Made by a program: the position numbers and the translations under genes. DNA of 64,000 nucleotides. It comes from Omphiscola glabra. Lineage: Eukaryota; Mollusca; Gastropoda; Lymnaeidae. The stretch spans positions 15,768,863 to 15,832,862 of the forward strand of contig OZ024797.1 in NCBI GenBank assembly GCA_964017045.1. The letters run 5' to 3'. Below, piece after piece: positions 58,085-64,000 of the stretch. Position 1 is the first letter of the stretch, and every line of letters begins with the position of its first letter. Under the pieces are notes generated by a model. That model was not told the origin of the DNA. It saw only the letters and a program-made list of their open reading frames with translations, and did no database searches.

Positions 58085-61000
58085 TTAATTCTGAATGGGG
58101 ATGCGAATCTTCATGTCGTTGCACACTTCCCCGATGGCCTTCAGGAGTGCCTTCATGTCATCAGCATCCAGATCCCCAATTGTTCCTATTCTGAAGCAGT
58201 CAATGTCTAGAACTTTCCCTGGGTAAATGACAAGATCTGGTTGGGGTGGGTGGGGGGGGGGGGGGAGAACAGTTGGGATATTAGACATTCATGTTACATT
58301 ACACTCTCCATAATAAACTAATTTATAAATTAGTAATGTTATCTTTATTTTAGTTAGTATTAGAAACTATTTAAACTTTCATTTAATGTGTAAAAATTCC
58401 CAGTTTCAATTTCAAATAATGTTATAAATAAAAATATTTGAAATATTTCTTGAATTCAAGCCCTATACTTTAAGAACCAGTCAATTAACTATTGACTGTG
58501 TGCATGGTGTGACTGGTCATGAACACAAATATACCTTTGTCATTCAGTCTGTTGTAAAACTCAGTGAAGCTGAAGTTAGGGTCCTTGGGGTACAGATAAG
58601 AAGTGATGATATAACCAGCAACCTTCTCATCCAGTAGCTCTTTAAATCCAAGTTCTGACATGCCTTTCTTCAAGACGGTGCGGTTATTCTCATATCTGTA
58701 AAAAAAAATATAATAATTTAAAGGCTATTTACTTTGTTTAATATAAACAGCAATATTTAGTAAATGTGGAAGAGTCAGTATTTAAGGAAATCAGAATAGT
58801 GCTCTGAGTCTTACAGCATAGGCTAATCCTGCAGATGTTGACATTGTGTCATGAGACATGTTTCTGTCTTGAGTTTCTGATAATGTTTTTTGTAAGAACT
58901 AAATTCCATTACAGTATTATTTTTCCTATGCTGCTGTTGGGCTAATTCCTAAATTTCCAATTTTGGCTAAGTAGTGAGGCACTGAACCCATGCAAATTTC
59001 TCATAGCAATAAAAAAAAATTCAGAAATGTCCTTAGGATCCGCCCAGGGAGGAATTTTGTTTTTATTTAGTTATTTTTTTTAAAAAATAACATTTGCAGC
59101 CTGATTTGACTTTATATGGGATTGGGCTAGCAGCTAAAAGTTTTGGCCAGAATGGAATTAAATAATTTAAAGTAGCTTTAACCTTTTGGCTCTTCCTTGG
59201 ACACCACCTTCTTGCTCAAACTCAATCAGAGCCTGTTTGAAGGCAAGCATGGAGTGTGTGGCTGGTGTGAACCGGAACTGGTTGGTCTTGTCAAGTTGTT
59301 TAGCTTGGTCATAAAGGTCCAAGGCAAGGCTTCTGGAATTGCCTATAAGATTGAGAACAGGAATACATTTTGAAACTTCAAAGCAAAGAGCAGAATCAAC
59401 CTTTCTTAAAAGTGAAATTTTCATAAAAAGAAATAATGAGATTTTAAGGACCTCGGTACCAGAAAACATTGTGCTATCTTTAGATTTTAGAATTTATACC
59501 TTAATACTGTTATTGCCTGTTGCTTTTGTACTGTTAAAGGCATCAATTTCAAATTCCATTATACCGGTAACAAGTATTTTCTTTACAGGGGAAAAAATTT
59601 GACAATTTCCCTTGTAAATTAATTTCAGTTTCATAGGTATAAAAAGTGTTAAAACTATTTGACCAAAAAACACCCCTTCAAATCCACAAAACATTCTGAC
59701 CAGTTCTTTACTTGAAACCATCTCTAAAACAATTCCTTGGTATACCTTTACATTGGTCAAGAACACTGTTTCTTGCTAGGACAAAGGCAAACCCTGGGAC
59801 TCCTTGGAGACATTTATTAGCCGAACTAATCATAACATCAACACAGCTCTTCTCCAGGTCAATGGGTACAGCACCAAAACTACTGACGGCATCAACTAAA
59901 TAGATGGAACCTGCAAGTATAAGAAAAAAATTGATTTTAGCAAAATTCAAATATTTTAATTTGAATCTTAAAGCAGAAAAGTTACAATGTTTTATAACTT
60001 TTTAGCCACAACAATTATATTTACATATATTAGTTGTTATAATGAAAGATATTAAAATAGAGCCAAATAGACCTTGATTCTGACTCAATCAGAATGACAG
60101 AGGTTGAAAAACGTAAGCCCCCAAAACAAAATTTTGTTTGCTCTTGTTCAATCACATGGTTGTAAATTGTGCTCAACAACACCTCTGTTGTAAGTTCTTA
60201 GCTAATTACTTCTTAGCACAGAAGTGCAACATGCTTAAGCCATTTTAACTTTTAAAAATGTAATTAAACCTATTGATGGTGAATACTTTAGCACAGCCCA
60301 CCTGGAGAGAGTTCCTTGACAATGTTGCCCACCTCCAACACTGGGTTGATGACACCGGAGCTTGTCTCACTGTGCACAATGGCTACCAGATCATAGCGGG
60401 TCTGTCCACTAAGGGCATCCTCCACCACATCAGGTTCAACTTGCCTGTCTTCTCTGAAGCTCTGCACATCACAGCTGATACCTGCAGCTTCACAAATCTT
60501 CGCCATCCTCTTACCATAAGCTCCATTTTCAATTATTAGAGCCTGTGGAGAAGAACAAAATATTTTTGTTGTTACCAGTACTATTCACCTCCCTGCATTT
60601 CTCATCAGTGCCTAGTTAGGTCAGAAGTCAGTGCCTAGTTAGGTCAGAAGTCAGTGCCTAGTTAGGTCAGATGTCAGTGCCTAGTTAGGTCAGATGTCAG
60701 TGCCTAGTTAGGTCAGATGTCAGTGCCCAGTTAGGTCAGATGTCAGTGCCCAGTTAGGTCAGAAGTCAGTGCCTAGTTAGGTCAAAAGTCAGTGCCTAGT
60801 TAGGTCAGACGTCAGTGCCTAGTTAGCCTAGTTAGGTCAGAAGTCAGTGCCTAGTTAGGTCAAAAGTCAGTGCCCAGTTAGGTCAGATGTCAGTGCCCAG
60901 TTAGGTCAGATGTCAGTGCCCAGTTAGGTCAGATGTCAGTGCCTAGTTAGGTCAGATGTCAGTGCCTAGTTAGGCCAATAGCCCATTACACACCGAGCAA

Positions 61001-63023
61001 TAAATAAATGCAAACAAGTTGCTAATATCTGTTCTTAGCAGCCTCACTTATTTTATTAATAGATATGTACAGACCAGCAGGTGTGGTTATGTGTATACTG
61101 GAATTACTTCTTAACACACCTTGGCTCCCTCTCTGGGTAACACTGTCTGAAATGATGCATCAACAGCAAATGTTCCACTGCCCTGTATAGGAATGCAGCA
61201 AAAGTCTTTGCTTGATACACCTAAAACAAAAAGTTTATGTGACTTTTCATGATTTATATTAGATATAGATGTCTCATAAGGCTAAACCCTTCAGAAGTAT
61301 ACAGTGGGTTCAAGGGTAGCGACACCACCTTTTTAAATTATTTTTATTGAATACAAGTATGTAACATGAATCACTGTTGAATATTTTATACCATATATGT
61401 TTAGCACAAGCTACAATCAGTCAGGAGATTCTTTTCATTAGCCTGTTTACTTTTATTTGACCACAAAACGGATCTTGCCCATTTAAAAATGGACTGTTCT
61501 GTTTGTTTTTATAAGTACAACACCCTAGGGTGTCTTGTGCCAGAAACGGCAGCCTAAAAAATAAAAGCTTTTTTAAACAAAAATCATTTTACCTGCAATT
61601 TCTAAAATCCTTGATCGAATAAATTTGATACATTCAATAAATTCTTTGTCTCTTGAGCCAACATCTCGTAACATTGCTTCCTTTACCGTCATTGTTACAC
61701 CTAGTGGACCCGGTGTAAATAAAACTTTGTCTAGGAACAAAAGAGAAATGTAGCTCTTTTCATTATCATACATTAAAAAAAAAATATCCAGTGCCATAGC
61801 ATTTAAATTTTCAAGTTCTTGTTTACTTTATTGTCAAATTATAATTGTGTCTTCATCACTGTAACTACATGCCTGCCGTAAAATGCATTAGTATAATGCA
61901 GTTTCCAAATTTAATGTGGTGCCATCCATAAATGATATCGCACTATTATGGCAGACTTTTTTATTTTTACTCCATTTAAAAAATTTATAACTAAAATTAG
62001 ACACCCTCATCACAAATTTGTGACACCCCCCCCCCACTAGATGTCATTTTGGATGGCCACTAAAACATCAGATATGCCCCCACAATCTGCTCCTGTTGCA
62101 GCAGATACAATTCATAAAATGGCTCTTCACTTAAAAAAGATTGCAAACACCTGGCCAAGGCGGATAAAAATAAATTATAATGAATACAACGTCTAGTCAT
62201 TAATTTTTTTCTCGCCAGCACCACATGCATTCTGACATCCAGAAAACCCAAGGCATAATATAAAATAATGTATGAATAATTTGCCTTAGCGTTATTAATT
62301 AAATTAATAATTAAAATAATTGATTGGAAATTGATTGCATGTAATGTTTAAAATTAAAAGAAATGCTAATGTTAAAATTCACACTAAATTTACCCATTTT
62401 AATTAATTTAATACTGGCAGTCATCAATATTTAATTACAATAAAGAAAACCTTGCCTTATTATTATAGTAAATTATACTACTTGATTTCTTCTTCTTGTG
62501 TCAGAATCATTTTTTTTTCTCTTTTGAATAGTATTGATTATTATAGATTATAGGCAAGGGGAGAAGTCATACTAACAAAAAGTAAAAGGGTGAGGGACTA
62601 GGCCTGTTAGTTCGTCCTGTCTTAGTAGTAGTAGGCTAAGTAAGGTTAATAACTCCTCATATCTGTACTGTTACAGTTAGTCAACTGTGACTACTCACTG
62701 TCTTTAGCCTACTTGTATTTTGTATTATAGGTTTTAATTTATAATTTATTAGTTTTAATTTTAGTCTTAATTATTCACATTTTATTATTTTAGCCTTAGC
62801 TTAGCAGTTTCTTACCTTTAATACCTTTGTGTTGCCTAGCTCTAGTAGCAGACGTAGAAACCATTCTGACATGAGATTTATTTGAATTTCGGTGGACATG
62901 TGAATGTCTGCTTGAAAGAATAGCGCAAATTAAAGGTGCCGTTGAAAGTTGCTTATGAGCTGATTGTCGGGTTAACAAACTTGAACACCGATGAATACAT
63001 TCCACAGCAGTTTTAGCGGCCAT
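58085..63023 (-). CDS. phnW: 2-aminoethylphosphonate--pyruvate transaminase (PhnW-like), 8 exons
   Basis: Minus-strand exons 63023-62816, 61730-61593, 61220-61120, 60542-60302, 59910-59746, 59342-59183, 58695-58535 and 58236-58085 join in phase to 1326 nt (441 aa). The enzyme is a PLP-dependent class V aminotransferase that moves the amino group of 2-aminoethylphosphonate to pyruvate, giving phosphonoacetaldehyde and alanine. Visible motifs: FTPGPLGVT (74-82), the phosphate-cup GSGT (129-132), D236 in [14 protein letters not shown], the PLP lysine K262 in [20 protein letters not shown] (308-314) and the carboxylate-binding R407 in [11 protein letters not shown]. Residues 1-69 exceed bacterial PhnW, are rich in Ser, Arg and His and nearly free of acids, as in a mitochondrial presequence. 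Alanine-glyoxylate transaminase is the nearest alternative; [20 protein letters not shown] favours PhnW. Intron borders are GT-AG throughout. Confidence 0.92.
60605..60975. repeat. 23-bp minisatellite, about 16 copies
   Basis: The unit is CTAGTTAGGTCAGATGTCAG plus TGC, with variants CAGAAG, CAAAAG and CCCAG. It lies in the intron between PhnW-like exons at 60542 and 61120, starting about 60 bases from the acceptor of the downstream exon. Confidence 0.95.
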
Positions 63024-63230
63024 ACTTTTTTTCCACTCTTTTTCACGTGGCTCGAATCACTTGCTCTAACTCCAAGTTGAAACTAGTATACTGACTAACA
63101 CTAGCTGAGGCTCAGACTTCAGACAATTATATTGCGGCCCACTTTGTTATCTCCTGTTAACTCCACCAACAGCTATCGAATCTCACTCGCAGCCTGTGGT
63201 CATGTGATAAATCACGTGACAAAGAGAGAG
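63024..63230 (-). promoter_or_regulatory. Probable promoter of the PhnW-like gene
   Basis: Upstream of the minus-strand ATG are two E-boxes CACGTG (63044-63049 and 63213-63218). The second is in the context ATCACGTGAC, close to a CLEAR/M-box motif, with CATGTG nearby (63201-63206). No TATA box is seen. Motif meaning is inferred. Confidence 0.35.
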
Positions 63231-64000
63231 AAAAAGAGTACTAAAAAATAACTAATTCGGCTAATAAGTTTAATAATATGTTTTTTTATTAAGTGCTAAT
63301 AAGTCGATTCTTCTCATTTGCGCCTCCCCCTCTCCCCCCCCCCCCGGCGACTTTTTTACTTTCTTGTAATTAAATTTGTTTTTGTAGCTGGCGAATTGCT
63401 ATTTTTCTTTAAAATATATAATAATTCTTTTATAGTTAGGCATCGTATTTAAAATGGTTTCCATTTGTTGTATCACTGTCAACAGTCAACACCGGTACCA
63501 TTTCGTTGCCTTTCTTTTAGCTTATTTTACTCAATAACTCAATAGGCCTTACTGAACTTACTGACATTTTAGAGTTTTTACTTTGAGATATTAACCATTT
63601 GACAAATCAAATGTCACAAGCAATAACTTGAATGGCTCCACTGAGGATTAATCTCATTCACTCCACCCACACTGCATAAAGCCCATGACTTTATTATCAT
63701 TAGCATGATTAGGAAAGTGGCTCACCATCAGTTCCTAAAAGGTATTGGGTTTTTTTTAACGCCGAAGCCGAAGGTCCACACATGTGTTTTAACTTTACAC
63801 AATCTTAAAAAAATAAATATTTGTCCATTTAAATACAATGCTTAGGTTTCTTGGGCTTCATCCGAACAATAAATGGTCAATAGCTTTATAAGATATGAAT
63901 GAATATCAGTTTAGGATATGGGGTTAAAAGAATTTACCCATTAGGCATAGGGCCTTAAAAACTTTCCATACTATTTTTGCATGTGCAACAAGGAACAAAC
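63231..64000. other. Intergenic sequence at right edge
   Basis: There is no coding region, RNA gene or clear repeat, only a poly-C stretch at about 63335-63345. The sequence is AT-rich. Confidence 0.4.

Overview
The window is metazoan nuclear DNA: AT-rich, with split genes, GT-AG introns, long 3' UTRs, many minisatellites and layers of DNA transposons and LINE remnants. A 2-aminoethylphosphonate transaminase gene, the intron sizes and the repeat types suggest a lophotrochozoan, most likely a gastropod mollusc. That assignment is an inference, since no marker gene settles it. I could assemble five protein genes exon by exon with consistent reading phases, plus one tRNA-His.

Layout: (1) 0.4-6.5 kb, + strand, a CCDC85 coiled-coil gene of 8 coding exons with a GC-AG first intron and a long Pro/Gln-rich tail; its downstream sequence carries a short hAT element with ends resembling the OC1 family. 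(2) 10.9-13.7 kb, - strand, a TMEM179 gene of 4 coding exons. (3) 15.9-22.3 kb, a repeat graveyard: LINE fragments (one with RNase H), a 20-bp minisatellite, short hAT-type elements with clean 8-bp target duplications and an internally deleted hAT. (4) 22.85-40.3 kb, + strand, a complete RAB1 gene. Its first coding exon is only 23 nt and is followed by a 10-kb intron holding a cluster of inverted copies of an unnamed repeat, a long-TIR element with a 9-bp target duplication, and an apparently intact TTAA-target transposon encoding a 603-aa transposase. Intron 6 holds a pogo/Tigger-type element with another copy of the unnamed repeat inside it. (5) 41-45.6 kb, minisatellites, more short hAT-type elements and an RTE-like LINE tail. 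(6) 46.8-55.7 kb, + strand, an unrecognised single-pass (probably type II) membrane protein of about 428 aa with a Cys-rich C-terminal region. Its second coding exon sits between two long minisatellites, one of which is a tandem array of its own 3' splice site. A tRNA-His gene lies in its first intron. (7) 58.1-63.0 kb, - strand, an 8-exon PhnW-like 2-aminoethylphosphonate--pyruvate transaminase with a mitochondrial-type leader, convergent with the previous gene.

The genes are unrelated housekeeping or signalling loci and form no operon or pathway. The noteworthy material is the repeat architecture in the introns, the splice-site minisatellite, the phosphonate enzyme in an animal and the unrecognised membrane protein. 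All family names are from recognition by eye; no database search was run.
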